This document shows positions 7,038 through 15,889 of a stretch of 64,000 nt of DNA, piece after piece (within the stretch, counting starts at the first letter, position 1; every line of letters starts with the position of its first letter). Made by a program: the position numbers and the translations under genes. The notes below the pieces were generated by a model that ran no database searches, was not told where the DNA came from, and was given only the letters and a program-made list of their open reading frames with translations. This stretch comes from an uncultured Pseudomonadota bacterium (GTDB lineage Bacteria; Bdellovibrionota_B; Oligoflexia; Oligoflexales; CAIYRB01): the NCBI GenBank assembly GCA_903928445.1, contig CAIYRB010000163.1:1-64000 (forward strand). The letters run 5' to 3'.

Positions 7038-8891
7038 GTGACGAGGTATCCTCTGCGCCTCCTCATCCCGTCCATCGTCCTGATCGCGGCTGAGATCTTG
7101 GGGTGCAAAACCTCGCTTAGCCGCTCGGACTCGTCTAGCCAACTTCTGGCCGTGCCCACAGCCAGTAGCGTGCCGACGGCTACCTTCCCTAAGCGCAACA
7201 GGCACGTGTATGAGTCCTACGGGGCTAAGTATATGGTCGTGTCGCAGGGAGACGCCACGACCCGCGCCGCTCGTAAGATGTTAGAGCTCGGCGGCAGTGC
7301 CATCGACGCCGCAGTGGCTGCCTCCTTCACCGTCGCGGTGGAGCGCCCACAGTCGACCGGTCTTGCCGGTGGCGGCTTTATGTTGATTCATGTCGCCAGT
7401 ACAAAAGACATGCTGGCCGTCGATTTTCGCGAAGTTGCCCCGGCAAAGGCCACACAGGATATGTATCTGGATAGGAATGGCCAGGTTATCCCGGGAAGCT
7501 CAGCCGATGGCGGTCTAGCCTCCGGCGTCCCGGGCATGGTGGCGGGAGTGCTGGCGGTGCATGAAAAGTACGGACGACTTGCTCGTGCGACGGTGATGCA
7601 ACCAGCGATCGAGCTGGCCGAAAAGGGTTACGCCATTTACCCGCACCTGGCCGCAGCCTTGGATGATCGCAAAGATGTTTTGAAAAACAGTCCTGAGGCG
7701 CTGATCACCTTCTTCGATCAAGGCGTCGTCCCGAAACCGCTGACGCTTGGCAAGCTGCTGGTCCAGCCAGCGTTGGGCAAGGTCCTGCGGCAAATCGCTG
7801 GTTTTGGCAAAGATGGTTTCTATAAGGGATGGGTCGCCGAGGCGATCGTGGCTGAGCAGCAGCGCACGCACGGCCTGATCACACTTGAGGATTTAGCTGG
7901 GTACCAAGTTAAGTTTAGAAAGCCGGTCCAAGCGGCTTTTGGCCGGTACCAGGTTTACTCCATGCCTCCACCTAGTTCAGGCGGCGTTCATATTCTTGAA
8001 ATGCTAAATATCATGGAAGGATTTGCTCCCACTGCAGAGCCATACAGCGTGCGGTCGATTCATGAAACGGTGAGTGCGATGCAGATCGCCTACCGCGACC
8101 GCGCCAAGTATTTGGGCGACAGCGACTTTGGCCCGGTGCCGGTGAGTGGCCTCGTCAGCAAAGCCTATGCGGCTGATTGGCGGCGCCAGATCACTGCGGA
8201 CAAAGCGCTCATCCTTGGCTCCGATCAACTCCAAGACCCGCTTAAATATGAATCGCATGACACCACGCATTTTTCGATCGCCGACAGCCAGGGCAATGTT
8301 GTCGCCTCGACCCAAACCATCAATGGTTGGTTTGGCTCAGGCGTCGTCGTGCGTGGCGCCGGGCTGGTCATGAATAATGAAATGGATGATTTTTCGGTTA
8401 AACCCGGTGTTCCCAACAAATTTGGCCTGATTGGCGGCAAAGAAAATGCGATCGCGGCGCAAAAGCGTCCGCTCAGCAGTATGTCGCCAACCATTGTCAC
8501 GGAGCAGGGCAAACCGGTGCTAGCACTCGGTTCGCCTTCAGGGTCGCAGATTATCAATTGCGTGCTGCTGACGACGCTCAATTACCTCGCCTATCGTCTG
8601 CCACTTTGGGAATCGATCACGGCGCTGCGCTATCACCACCAATGGGTCCCACCCACTCTGGTGGTCGAGGCGCCAGGATTCTCACCAGCGTTGGCTACGT
8701 CACTTAAAACGCTCGGCTACGATGTGACCACCGGCGGCATCGGCTGTAAAGTTCAAGCGATCGCCTTTGAAAAGGATCAGCTGCATGGAGTGTCGGATCC
8801 ACGCGGTGAAGGCCTGGCGGCCTCTGAAAAACCGACGCCGACGTCTAGCAGCGAGGGTCAGGGGAGTGCAGAGCCAGTGGTTCATGACTAG
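7038..8891 (+). CDS. ggt: Gamma-glutamyltransferase, predicted lipoprotein
   Basis: Ntn-hydrolase that cleaves or transfers the gamma-glutamyl group of glutathione in the periplasm. I chose GTG at 7038 because it gives a clean lipoprotein signal ending ILGC (Cys23); a longer frame to a TTG at 6951 has no signal at its start. About 617 residues. Family motifs: GGGFMLIH, DFREVAPAKA, SGVPGMV, PPPSSGGVHILE, and the autoprocessing site HDTTHFS, where Thr409 would become the N-terminal nucleophile of the small subunit. Also GWFGSG, NNEMDDFS, PLSSMSPTIV and LGSPSGSQIIN. The C-terminal 30 residues after the core are Ser/Thr/Pro-rich. Lipid anchoring is less usual than a soluble periplasmic form. Confidence 0.93.
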   Translation: MTRYPLRLLIPSIVLIAAEILGCKTSLSRSDSSSQLLAVPTASSVPTATFPKRNRHVYESYGAKYMVVSQGDATTRAARKMLELGGSAIDAAVAASFTVAVERPQSTGLAGGGFMLIHVASTKDMLAVDFREVAPAKATQDMYLDRNGQVIPGSSADGGLASGVPGMVAGVLAVHEKYGRLARATVMQPAIELAEKGYAIYPHLAAALDDRKDVLKNSPEALITFFDQGVVPKPLTLGKLLVQPALGKVLRQIAGFGKDGFYKGWVAEAIVAEQQRTHGLITLEDLAGYQVKFRKPVQAAFGRYQVYSMPPPSSGGVHILEMLNIMEGFAPTAEPYSVRSIHETVSAMQIAYRDRAKYLGDSDFGPVPVSGLVSKAYAADWRRQITADKALILGSDQLQDPLKYESHDTTHFSIADSQGNVVASTQTINGWFGSGVVVRGAGLVMNNEMDDFSVKPGVPNKFGLIGGKENAIAAQKRPLSSMSPTIVTEQGKPVLALGSPSGSQIINCVLLTTLNYLAYRLPLWESITALRYHHQWVPPTLVVEAPGFSPALATSLKTLGYDVTTGGIGCKVQAIAFEKDQLHGVSDPRGEGLAASEKPTPTSSSEGQGSAEPVVHD

Positions 8892-9131
8892 CTATGGTCT
8901 GGCTGGTCTGGCTGGCCTGGTTGGCCTGGCTCGTGGAGTCGGACCTAGAGCCACATCGCAGTCCGGTTGAGCGTCGAGCGGCCACATCATGAAGTCATCA
9001 TGCACTTCGCAGGTCAGTACGTTTTGGCGGTTTAGGGCGGCCACGAGTTCCTCAAGCTGGGCAAGGCCCAGCTCCAAGCGATGCTCATCAGGCTTCAGAT
9101 TCCCGACCGCTTCATCGCCCCTGATAGCCGC
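8892..9131 (-). other. Open frame in phase after the aroC stop codon
   Basis: On the minus strand, the frame of aroC stays open for 79 codons after its TGA (9134-9132), ending at 8892. The middle part reads like protein (ELGLAQLEELVAALNRQN, then VHDDFMMWPLDAQ), the end is a low-complexity Arg/Pro tail from the 9-bp repeat. The only conventional start is TTG at 9077, with no clear ribosome site. It may be a small gene, a remnant, or chance. No function is proposed. Confidence 0.25.
8896..8931 (+). repeat. 9-bp tandem repeat, four units
   Basis: Units GGTCTGGCT, GGTCTGGCT, GGCCTGGTT, GGCCTGGCT directly after the ggt stop codon. Intergenic on the plus strand; on the minus strand it would add an Arg/Pro/Ala tail to the frame that follows aroC. 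Confidence 0.7.
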
Positions 9132-10229
9132 TCAAACTCTCGTCGCGACCAACATCTGCTGCCTAAGCCAATGGTCCATCACCACCAAAATCGCCATCGC
9201 CTCGACCATCGGTACTGCCCGTGGCAGCACACACGGATCATGCCTCCCGGCTTTTGGCCGCAGCTTAACTGGAACCCCCGCCGCATCGACGCTATCTTGC
9301 ACTTTAAAGATCGTCGCCACCGGCTTAAACGCCACTCGGCAGTAAATCAACTCGCCATTACTGATGCCGCCCTGAATGCCTCCAGAACGGTTGGTCACGG
9401 TGCTGATGCGTCCGTTGCTGCTGGTAAACGCATCGTTGTGTTCCGAACCAAACATCAAGGTCGAGCGAAAACCCAGGCCAACCTCAAATCCCTTGCTAGC
9501 CGGCAAGCTCATCATGGCCTTGGCGAGGTCAGCTTCGAGCTTGTCGAACACTGGATCACCGAGGCCCACCGGTATGCCACTGATGGCGCAGGCAATCGTC
9601 CCACCGACACTGTCGCCATCTTTTTGCGCCGCAGTGATGATCGCCTCTAGCCGGGCGCGACCGGCTTGGTCAGGGCAGCGCAGGATGTGGGCCTCGACCT
9701 CGTCTCGGGTGACGCTGGCGGGGTCATCGATTTGGGCGGCCTCACCCTTCACTGAGTCGACATAAGCGACACAGCGAAAGCCGGGCAGCTTGGCGGTTAA
9801 AATCTGCTCGGCCACGGCAGCGGCGGCGACCCTGCCGATGGTTTCCCTGGCGCTTGCACGTCCGCCGCCGCTGCCTGGTCGCACACCGTACTTTGTCAAG
9901 GTCGTGTAGTCGGCGTGCGATGGCCGAAAGACCTGCTGTAGGTCGCTGTAGTGGCCGGGCTTTTGGTCTTCGTTGCGAACCAAAAGGGCGATCGGCGTGC
10001 CGAGCGTGATGCCGCCTTCGAGACCGGATAGGCACTCGACTCGGTCCTTTTCGTCGCGCGGCGAACTGATCTTGCTCTGTCCGGGGCGACGCCGGTTGAG
10101 CCAGGTCTGCACCAGTTCCAGATCGATCTTGTAGCCGGGGGGGCAACCGTCGATCACGACGCCAACGCCGCCGCCATGGGATTCACCAAAGGTGGTGATG
10201 CGAAAAGCGTGGCCGAAGGTATTGGGCAT
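9132..10229 (-). CDS. aroC: Chorismate synthase
   Basis: Last step of the shikimate pathway: trans-elimination of phosphate from EPSP to give chorismate, needing reduced FMN. 365 residues, the usual length. Signatures: [10 protein letters not shown] (His18), RPGHADY-type region seen as [34 protein letters not shown], and the C-terminal [18 protein letters not shown]. It is 36 nt downstream of the large outer-membrane protein gene and probably belongs to the kdsB operon. The usual end is reached, so the open frame after its stop is not needed for function. Confidence 0.97.
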   Translation of the reverse strand: MPNTFGHAFRITTFGESHGGGVGVVIDGCPPGYKIDLELVQTWLNRRRPGQSKISSPRDEKDRVECLSGLEGGITLGTPIALLVRNEDQKPGHYSDLQQVFRPSHADYTTLTKYGVRPGSGGGRASARETIGRVAAAAVAEQILTAKLPGFRCVAYVDSVKGEAAQIDDPASVTRDEVEAHILRCPDQAGRARLEAIITAAQKDGDSVGGTIACAISGIPVGLGDPVFDKLEADLAKAMMSLPASKGFEVGLGFRSTLMFGSEHNDAFTSSNGRISTVTNRSGGIQGGISNGELIYCRVAFKPVATIFKVQDSVDAAGVPVKLRPKAGRHDPCVLPRAVPMVEAMAILVVMDHWLRQQMLVATRV

Positions 10230-10265
10230 GACGTCAGATCTCCAGGCAAGGCGCCTTGTCGGTCG

Positions 10266-13244
10266 CTAAAAAAGGGCGTCAAAGCCGCCGTTGATATAGG
10301 GCTCAAGCGGCCGGCCGAAGACTTGACCAATACCGCCCCCGACGTTGAAGTGCACGCCTTTGTTTTCCATCTGCAGGTCGAGGTTATAGCCGTGAGCCCG
10401 AGTCAGCTTGCTCCAGCCCTCGGGCGGTCTAGAGTCCCTCCAAGCCGCGCCATAGTTGAAGAAAGCGGTGAAGTCGAGTCGCTCGAAATATAACAACCAC
10501 CAATTCTTATCGATATCGCGGACCACCGGGATGGTGTAATCGGCCTTGGCGCGGGCCTGGGTGTCGCCGAACTGCGCCGAGAAGAGGCCCTGAGAGACCG
10601 AGCTGATCGGAAAGCTGTTTTGGTTTAAACCGCCACCGGAGCCAGGGACGAAGGTCTTGAGTGGACGGTAGACCTCTTTGAGTAGGCGGCGCTTTGCGCC
10701 TCTGGTGCGGCTGCCTTCAAGACCAAGGGATAGGCGCGAGAAGGCCGGTAGCGCTACAGCCACACTCGTGGCGGCGCCGACCTGGTTATAATCAAAGTTT
10801 TGGTTGAGTCCTGACGGGGCGACGCGGCCGGAGAGCGAATTGCTAAAGGTAAAGCGTTGGACTAGATGCACGAGGCTGAAGGTCGCTCCTGGCTCGGCCA
10901 AAAAGCCACGGGTCAGATTCGGGTTGCCGGCGTAGGGCTTCAAGTACGCGTATTTGAGCGCGAGACCGCTACTGGCGATACCGCCGAGGAGGCGAAAGCT
11001 AGACAAACTCTCAAAGCGGACACCCTTTTCATCGAGATAGTTCGTCACGACCTCGTCGGCGCTGCGTTTGTAGGATAGCCCCTCGTAGGTCTGCTGGCGA
11101 TAGACGGCCAGGTTGAGCGTTGGTGTGAAGCGGGTCGAAGTGAGCGCTAGCTCCTGGTAGGGAAAGAGGCTTTGAGTCCCCAGCAAGACGGTGGCGCGTA
11201 CGGTCTCGTTTTGCAGGTCATCGATCAGTGGGACTGAGACGATCCCGACCTGCAGGCCCTTGGCGTCATCGCCGCCGATCCACGGAAAGACAAACAGCGG
11301 TTTGGCGTGGAAGCCTGCTGGCTCGATGTTGCCATCACTGCCGGTACTTGGCTGATGGTCTTTGTCGATGGTGGGCGCTTGCTTAAAGCGCTCGCTGCTA
11401 GCCGCGACGGGCTCGCCGGCATCCTGTTCCCAGAGTGAGGCGCCTGCGAGGGCCTGGTTTAGACTGACGTTCTTGTCCGTCTGAGCGATGGCGAACTGCA
11501 AGGGCGACATCTGGCCGGTTGGCGTGGTGCAGGGTTCGGGTTGGATGGAGGTAGTCGGGAGTTTAAGCAGGCGGCTCTCGCTGCCGTCGTACAGGGCTAG
11601 GACTAAACTTCCATCGTTTAAGCCTTTAACATCGAGGATATGATCCTTAAAGCGCAACATGCCGAGGCATTTGCCGTGCTCGTCATAGCGGCGGAGGCTG
11701 CGTTCGCTGCGCTCTGCCAGCAGCACCCAGCTGTCTCGTCCCGCAAAGCCGACGCCGATCGGCATGCCAAAGCCAGTGCGGATGCGGCGGACTATGCGGT
11801 GCTTACTGGTATCGAAGACGCGCGCTTCATAGGCCGTGCCGAGCATCTTTTGCGTGGCGTGGCTTAGCCAAATTTCCTCGGTGATGCGCTCGCCGACGAC
11901 TTTGTTGCGGCTGCCGATGGCGCGTAGTTGCTCGGGTAGCCGTGCGTTCAAGGGACAGGTGATGCGGGTCTTGCCTGCGGACTTGACAATGGGGGTTTCG
12001 CACAGCCGCGTGACCGACTGCTGCTGCTCGGTCCAGGCGAGGTGGGTTGGTGTCTCCCAGAGGTTATACACCCCGCCTGGGCGAGTGATGTGCCGGCCGT
12101 TTGCTCCGCCCTCGCCGCTGGCATGTTGGGTGAAGTCGATCAGGCTCATATCTTGAGGTGGATCTGGCGTGTAGGTGACCGTTCCGTCCCAGGCCTGACC
12201 TTTGAACACCGCAGCCAAGGCTGGCTTATCGCTGACCATGGTGCCGCGCGTGGTATCTATGGCCCAGCCGGAAGCGGCGTCAAAGGCGACGGTCGATTCG
12301 TAGTAGCTGTATGATTCACGACTCATGAGATGGACCTGCAAGCCATCGCTGCTTAGTCCGTAGAGCGAGAGAAAGCCGGCGTGTTTGGCCTTGGCAGCGG
12401 CGAGAAATGGTCCCGAAGGCACGGCTTCCCAGTGCTGCTTGGCCGCGATTTTATAGGCTTCGTATAATTCTTCACCGTTTAGATGAATGAGCGTTTTCAG
12501 GGCGCGGTCAAGCGGCATCAAGTCGGCATAGGGGATGATCGTGACCGGCCACCACCACGGGTGGGCGTTATGGTAGAAGGCAGCGAGCAACTCCGGCAGT
12601 TTCACCTCGGCGCGCCTCAGCAGGTAGGTAACTAGCGCGCCCGAGGTGGCGTAGCCGCGCTCGACGTAGTTAACGCTGGAGTAAAGGCTGTGCAGGCGGT
12701 CGTAGCTTGGCCAGTTGCCGGAGAGAGCTTGGTAGCGCTCGATTCCCGCTGTGACGTCCGAACCGGAGGAAACGCTGAAGGCTTCGGCTAAACCCTCTAG
12801 GAACCACGCCGGCATCCACGGTAAATAGATGATGTTGTAGGGAGGGCCAAAGATGGTGTCGAGAGACCGGTACATGGTTGAATGGGTGTATTCATGCCAG
12901 GCCAACTCTTTGTAGCCTTGGCCCATCGTCTGGACCTCGATGGCATCGGTGATGAAGTTGGCAAAGGAGGCATTCTCCGATGCGGCAGAGGTCACCACGG
13001 TTAGAGGGGAATGGCGCTTGTCGCCGATCCACTGCTCGACAAAGGGGCGAGCGGCTTCGAGGGCATTGAGGGTCATCCAGCCTTCGCTCGGCACGCGGTG
13101 GTCAAAGTAGATGTGAAAGTGATCGGAATAGAGCTGGTCGTACTCGAGTCGACCTTGGTTGATGCCAAAGCCGATCGGTAAGGCCGATGCCGTACTGCTG
13201 CAAACCCCTAGTGCAGCCATGGTCATGCCGCTAAGACGTCGCAC
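10266..13244 (-). CDS. HExxH metallopeptidase-like domain fused to beta-propeller and outer-membrane beta-barrel
   Basis: About 992 residues from GTG at 13244. I prefer this start to an ATG at 13322 because it gives a clean signal peptide (MRRLSGMTMA to SSTASA) and avoids a 56-nt overlap with kdsB. After the signal, a peptidase-MA-like zinc site is seen: HEYTH at residues 117-121, and 29 residues on WFLEGLAE with Glu150 as the likely third ligand. The middle (about 300-600) has short beta repeats of propeller type. The last 300-350 residues are rich in alternating strands and end GGFDALF, with the terminal Phe expected of proteins inserted by BAM. Probably exported and outer-membrane embedded. 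Substrate unknown; similar multi-domain proteins are usually annotated as BamA/TamA-like. Confidence 0.75.
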   Translation of the reverse strand: MRRLSGMTMAALGVCSSTASALPIGFGINQGRLEYDQLYSDHFHIYFDHRVPSEGWMTLNALEAARPFVEQWIGDKRHSPLTVVTSAASENASFANFITDAIEVQTMGQGYKELAWHEYTHSTMYRSLDTIFGPPYNIIYLPWMPAWFLEGLAEAFSVSSGSDVTAGIERYQALSGNWPSYDRLHSLYSSVNYVERGYATSGALVTYLLRRAEVKLPELLAAFYHNAHPWWWPVTIIPYADLMPLDRALKTLIHLNGEELYEAYKIAAKQHWEAVPSGPFLAAAKAKHAGFLSLYGLSSDGLQVHLMSRESYSYYESTVAFDAASGWAIDTTRGTMVSDKPALAAVFKGQAWDGTVTYTPDPPQDMSLIDFTQHASGEGGANGRHITRPGGVYNLWETPTHLAWTEQQQSVTRLCETPIVKSAGKTRITCPLNARLPEQLRAIGSRNKVVGERITEEIWLSHATQKMLGTAYEARVFDTSKHRIVRRIRTGFGMPIGVGFAGRDSWVLLAERSERSLRRYDEHGKCLGMLRFKDHILDVKGLNDGSLVLALYDGSESRLLKLPTTSIQPEPCTTPTGQMSPLQFAIAQTDKNVSLNQALAGASLWEQDAGEPVAASSERFKQAPTIDKDHQPSTGSDGNIEPAGFHAKPLFVFPWIGGDDAKGLQVGIVSVPLIDDLQNETVRATVLLGTQSLFPYQELALTSTRFTPTLNLAVYRQQTYEGLSYKRSADEVVTNYLDEKGVRFESLSSFRLLGGIASSGLALKYAYLKPYAGNPNLTRGFLAEPGATFSLVHLVQRFTFSNSLSGRVAPSGLNQNFDYNQVGAATSVAVALPAFSRLSLGLEGSRTRGAKRRLLKEVYRPLKTFVPGSGGGLNQNSFPISSVSQGLFSAQFGDTQARAKADYTIPVVRDIDKNWWLLYFERLDFTAFFNYGAAWRDSRPPEGWSKLTRAHGYNLDLQMENKGVHFNVGGGIGQVFGRPLEPYINGGFDALF

Positions 13245-13266
13245 CCAGGTCGCACACGATCTGGGT

Positions 13267-14064
13267 TTAGGGGCGAAACCTTGCACGTGCGGCCTCCAAA
13301 TCGCTGGGCGTGTCGATGCCAAGGTGGCTGTGCGCCGTGGGTTCTAGCCAGATGCGCCAGCCGGCTTCCAAGGCTCGCAGTTGTTCGAGCTTTTCGATCT
13401 CCTCAAGCGGTGAGGGGCCGAGGCGCACGAAGTCCTCGAGGCGACTTAAACGGTAAGCATAGACGCCCATGTGGTGCCAAAACTGCGGCCCAGGAGGCGC
13501 TAGCGCCTGCCCTCGCGCCAAAAGACTTTGTGCCGTGCGGTCGTAGGGGACGGGGGCGCGGGAAAAGTACAGCGCATAGCCGTCACGAGCACGCACCGCC
13601 TTGACAGCGTTTGGATTGCTGGCGATCCGTAAGTCGGTGGTCGCGCTTACCAGGGTTGCCATGTCGGCGTCAGGTCTAGCGGCGTAGGCCTGCATCAAGG
13701 ATTCCAGAGCAGCAACCGCGACAAAGGGCTCGTCGCCCTGGACATTCAAGATATGGGTGCGGTCAAAGGCGCGCCCAACTTCGGCGCAGCGGTCGGTGCC
13801 GCTTTGATGCTCAGGGGCGGTGATACGCGCCTCGATCCCGTGCTGCGCGCAAACGTCCAAGACCTCTATGGCGTCGGTCGCTACGACGAGAGCTGCACCT
13901 TGGGCTACCAAGCTGCGTAGATTTTGTGCCACGCGCACGATCAGCGGCAAACCTCCCAGATCGACTAGGGGCTTGCGCGGCAAACGCTCGGAACCAAGGC
14001 GCGCCGGGATGGCGATGAGCCAGTCGTGATACACATGGGACTCGGAGTGTTGGTAAATCAACAT
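13267..14064 (-). CDS. kdsB: 3-deoxy-manno-octulosonate cytidylyltransferase (CMP-Kdo synthetase)
   Basis: Activates Kdo with CTP for lipopolysaccharide inner-core synthesis. 265 residues. Motifs: IAIPARLGSERLPRKPL (nucleotide loop), VVATDAIEV, SGTDRCAEV, and NVQGDEPFV with the metal-binding Asp. A ten-residue N-terminal extension precedes the usual start of the fold. First gene of a probable reverse operon with the outer-membrane protease-like gene (22-nt gap) and aroC. Confidence 0.95.
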   Translation of the reverse strand: MLIYQHSESHVYHDWLIAIPARLGSERLPRKPLVDLGGLPLIVRVAQNLRSLVAQGAALVVATDAIEVLDVCAQHGIEARITAPEHQSGTDRCAEVGRAFDRTHILNVQGDEPFVAVAALESLMQAYAARPDADMATLVSATTDLRIASNPNAVKAVRARDGYALYFSRAPVPYDRTAQSLLARGQALAPPGPQFWHHMGVYAYRLSRLEDFVRLGPSPLEEIEKLEQLRALEAGWRIWLEPTAHSHLGIDTPSDLEAARARFRP

Positions 14065-14096
14065 AGACTACGCGCAGGCTTTTTGCCGCGCGCAGC

Positions 14097-14126
14097 TTGC
14101 CAGTGTGCAGACAAGGTTGCTACCAT
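14097..14126 (+). promoter_or_regulatory. Candidate promoter for the sigma/anti-sigma pair
   Basis: TTGCCA (14097-14102) and TACCAT (14121-14126) are separated by 18 nt, followed by an AT-rich stretch in an otherwise GC-rich region. The match is moderate; other -10 choices such as GATAAT at 14127 are possible. Confidence 0.25.
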
Positions 14127-14209
14127 GATAATATACAATTAAGGATAGGAAAACCTTAGTCAATTTTTACTCTCGTGTCTTCGAGCCTGCCGCATGAGGA
14201 GATAGACCT

Positions 14210-14668
14210 ATGGCGACGTCCGCCAATCAGCCGATCGACGAGTCGCTGGTCAATATCTACGAAGAGCATTTTCTCAGACATGCTGACACCGTCTATCGCT
14301 TTGCCTTTGCCTTGACGCTAAGCCTAGATGGCGCCAGTCAATGCGTTAGGGAGACCTACAAAGTGATCGCGGCGAACTTAGCGAAGTATGTCGATACGGC
14401 GGAAGGCGGCGCTAACTCGATTTTGATCGAGGTCTGTTGGCGCGTGTTCAACGAACAGAAGAGCAAGGCATTTGCCAGCGGCCACAGCGCCGTGACCAAG
14501 GCGCTGCAGCCGCTAGCGATCAGCGCTAGGGCGGCCTTGGTGGCGATCGATGTCGCCGGGTTGGATGCGGTGTCGGCTGCCCGTGTCTTGCAGATGAGCG
14601 ACAAGGATCTGCGCGTTCACCTGGCTCATGCGCGGCGGACGCTGTTGAATGGCGGCGCCCAACTTTGA
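14210..14668 (+). CDS. ECF-type sigma-70-like factor, short and divergent
   Basis: 152 residues. Residues 15-65 resemble sigma region 2 (VYRFAFALTLSLDGASQCVRE, as in the usual LxxxxxxAEDxxQE). Residues 108-148 resemble region 4 with a helix-turn-helix (AGLDAVSAARVLQMSDKDLR, then HLAHARRTLL). The conserved acidic cluster of region 2 and the DNA-contact residues are weak, so its sigma activity is not certain. The gene is followed at 23 nt by a membrane protein of anti-sigma design, which supports the assignment. Start ATG follows AGGAG at a good distance. Confidence 0.6.
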   Translation: MATSANQPIDESLVNIYEEHFLRHADTVYRFAFALTLSLDGASQCVRETYKVIAANLAKYVDTAEGGANSILIEVCWRVFNEQKSKAFASGHSAVTKALQPLAISARAALVAIDVAGLDAVSAARVLQMSDKDLRVHLAHARRTLLNGGAQL

Positions 14669-14691
14669 TTTGGACGAAAGGACGATAGACT

Positions 14692-15555
14692 ATGGCGTTT
14701 TCGCCGACGGAGCTCAAGAACGAAGACCTCCTGTACAGCTATCTGGACGAATATCTGGACGGCGAGTTAACGCCGGACGTCTTGGCAAAGATCGAGCCGC
14801 TGCTGCAGACGCCAGAGTATTCCGGTTTGCCTGGTCGCTTTCAAGCCTTGCGCGGCAAGTTGCAGCTGGCGATGCAGAGCTATTACCTTAAAGAAGATGA
14901 GTTGAGCGCCTTGAACGCGCTGGTGATGCCGCCGAGCGAAAAGCAAAAGGCCGAGGCGACGAGCATCGAGGCCTTGAGTCGCGGCAATATCAACTCGTTT
15001 TACCGCCGTGGTGCCGTGCTGCTATTGATCGTCGTCGCCATCGGCGCCAGCGTTTGGAAGTTCGGTCGCACTAAGGAACGAAAGTTTAGGCCGCTGGAAT
15101 ATCTCGGTTATGAAGCCCTGGCGATGGAGGAGGATGCACAGGAGCGCCTCAATCTACCTAGTCATGATCCCGTCGAAGTACGCCAGTATCTAGAGTCCTA
15201 TCCGGGACTTGAATTCAAGGCGCAAATGCTGGCGGGAGTGCCTGCGGGTTGGCAGATCGATGGGGCGACCGTCATCGATTATGAGGTCGCTAAAGTCGCT
15301 GCTGTGATGTACGAGCGCGGCGGTGCTAAGGCCAAGGAGTCATTCTTTTTCTTCAGCTTTGCCGGCGAGCTGAGTGACTTGCCGGCCTCAGAGCCGGGCA
15401 ATATGCGCGGACTGATCTTTCAGACCTATGCCTCAAATGAACTAAACCTCGTCGCCTGGCAGGTTGCGCCTGGCGTGGTGGCGCTGCTGGTCGGACGGCG
15501 TAGTGCGCCAGAGCTCGCGGAGATCGCGTTAGCGTCGCGGTCCGCCAAAGATTAA
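14692..15555 (+). CDS. Anti-sigma-factor-like single-pass membrane protein
   Basis: 287 residues. The cytoplasmic N-terminus has the pattern YLDEYLDGELTPDVLAKIEP found at the start of zinc-finger anti-sigma domains, but lacks the HxxxCxxC zinc ligands. One membrane helix spans about 107-124. The remaining 160 residues would be periplasmic and contain a region LAGVPAGWQIDGATVIDYEV typical of the sensor part of such proteins. It would hold the upstream ECF-like factor at the membrane. Role inferred from order and layout, not from strong sequence identity. Confidence 0.6.
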   Translation: MAFSPTELKNEDLLYSYLDEYLDGELTPDVLAKIEPLLQTPEYSGLPGRFQALRGKLQLAMQSYYLKEDELSALNALVMPPSEKQKAEATSIEALSRGNINSFYRRGAVLLLIVVAIGASVWKFGRTKERKFRPLEYLGYEALAMEEDAQERLNLPSHDPVEVRQYLESYPGLEFKAQMLAGVPAGWQIDGATVIDYEVAKVAAVMYERGGAKAKESFFFFSFAGELSDLPASEPGNMRGLIFQTYASNELNLVAWQVAPGVVALLVGRRSAPELAEIALASRSAKD

Positions 15556-15889
15556 GGGCCCGGCAAAAAATAACACAGATATTTGGGTCACTGCTGCATT
15601 CGTTGCTGCCGTGACCTCGGCGCATGCGCTGTCCAAATAGTTGTCACTGACTGCGCTAGTGACCAACTAGTCAGCGCTCTTGGCACTTGTCTAGCTGCCA
15701 CTGTTGTTTGGTCTAGGTCATGTAAAGCCTGGGATAAACAGAAATTTACTGGAGTATGGGGTCCTGGCATGGGCATGGCCGGGCTTTTGCAAAGGACTGC
15801 TTGTCCTGTGCGCCGCGAGGAGCCGCGGACCTACTATGTGGAAGTGATTCCAACAGCTGATGCTACAACCGGATTTAGGAGACATGTCC
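15556..15889 (+). other. Intergenic region, no gene seen
   Basis: 334 nt between the anti-sigma gene and the next lipoprotein. A Cys-rich frame from 15583 is not protein-like. The palindrome GTCACT-N9-AGTGAC (15643-15663) lies inside a larger imperfect inverted repeat (15653-15678) that could be a terminator or operator. SD TAGGAG of the next gene is at 15876-15882. Confidence 0.4.

Noticed and set aside
10266-13322. ATG at 13322 as start of the outer-membrane protein
   Set aside because: It would overlap kdsB by 56 nt and put 26 polar residues before the signal peptide; GTG 13244 gives a clean signal.
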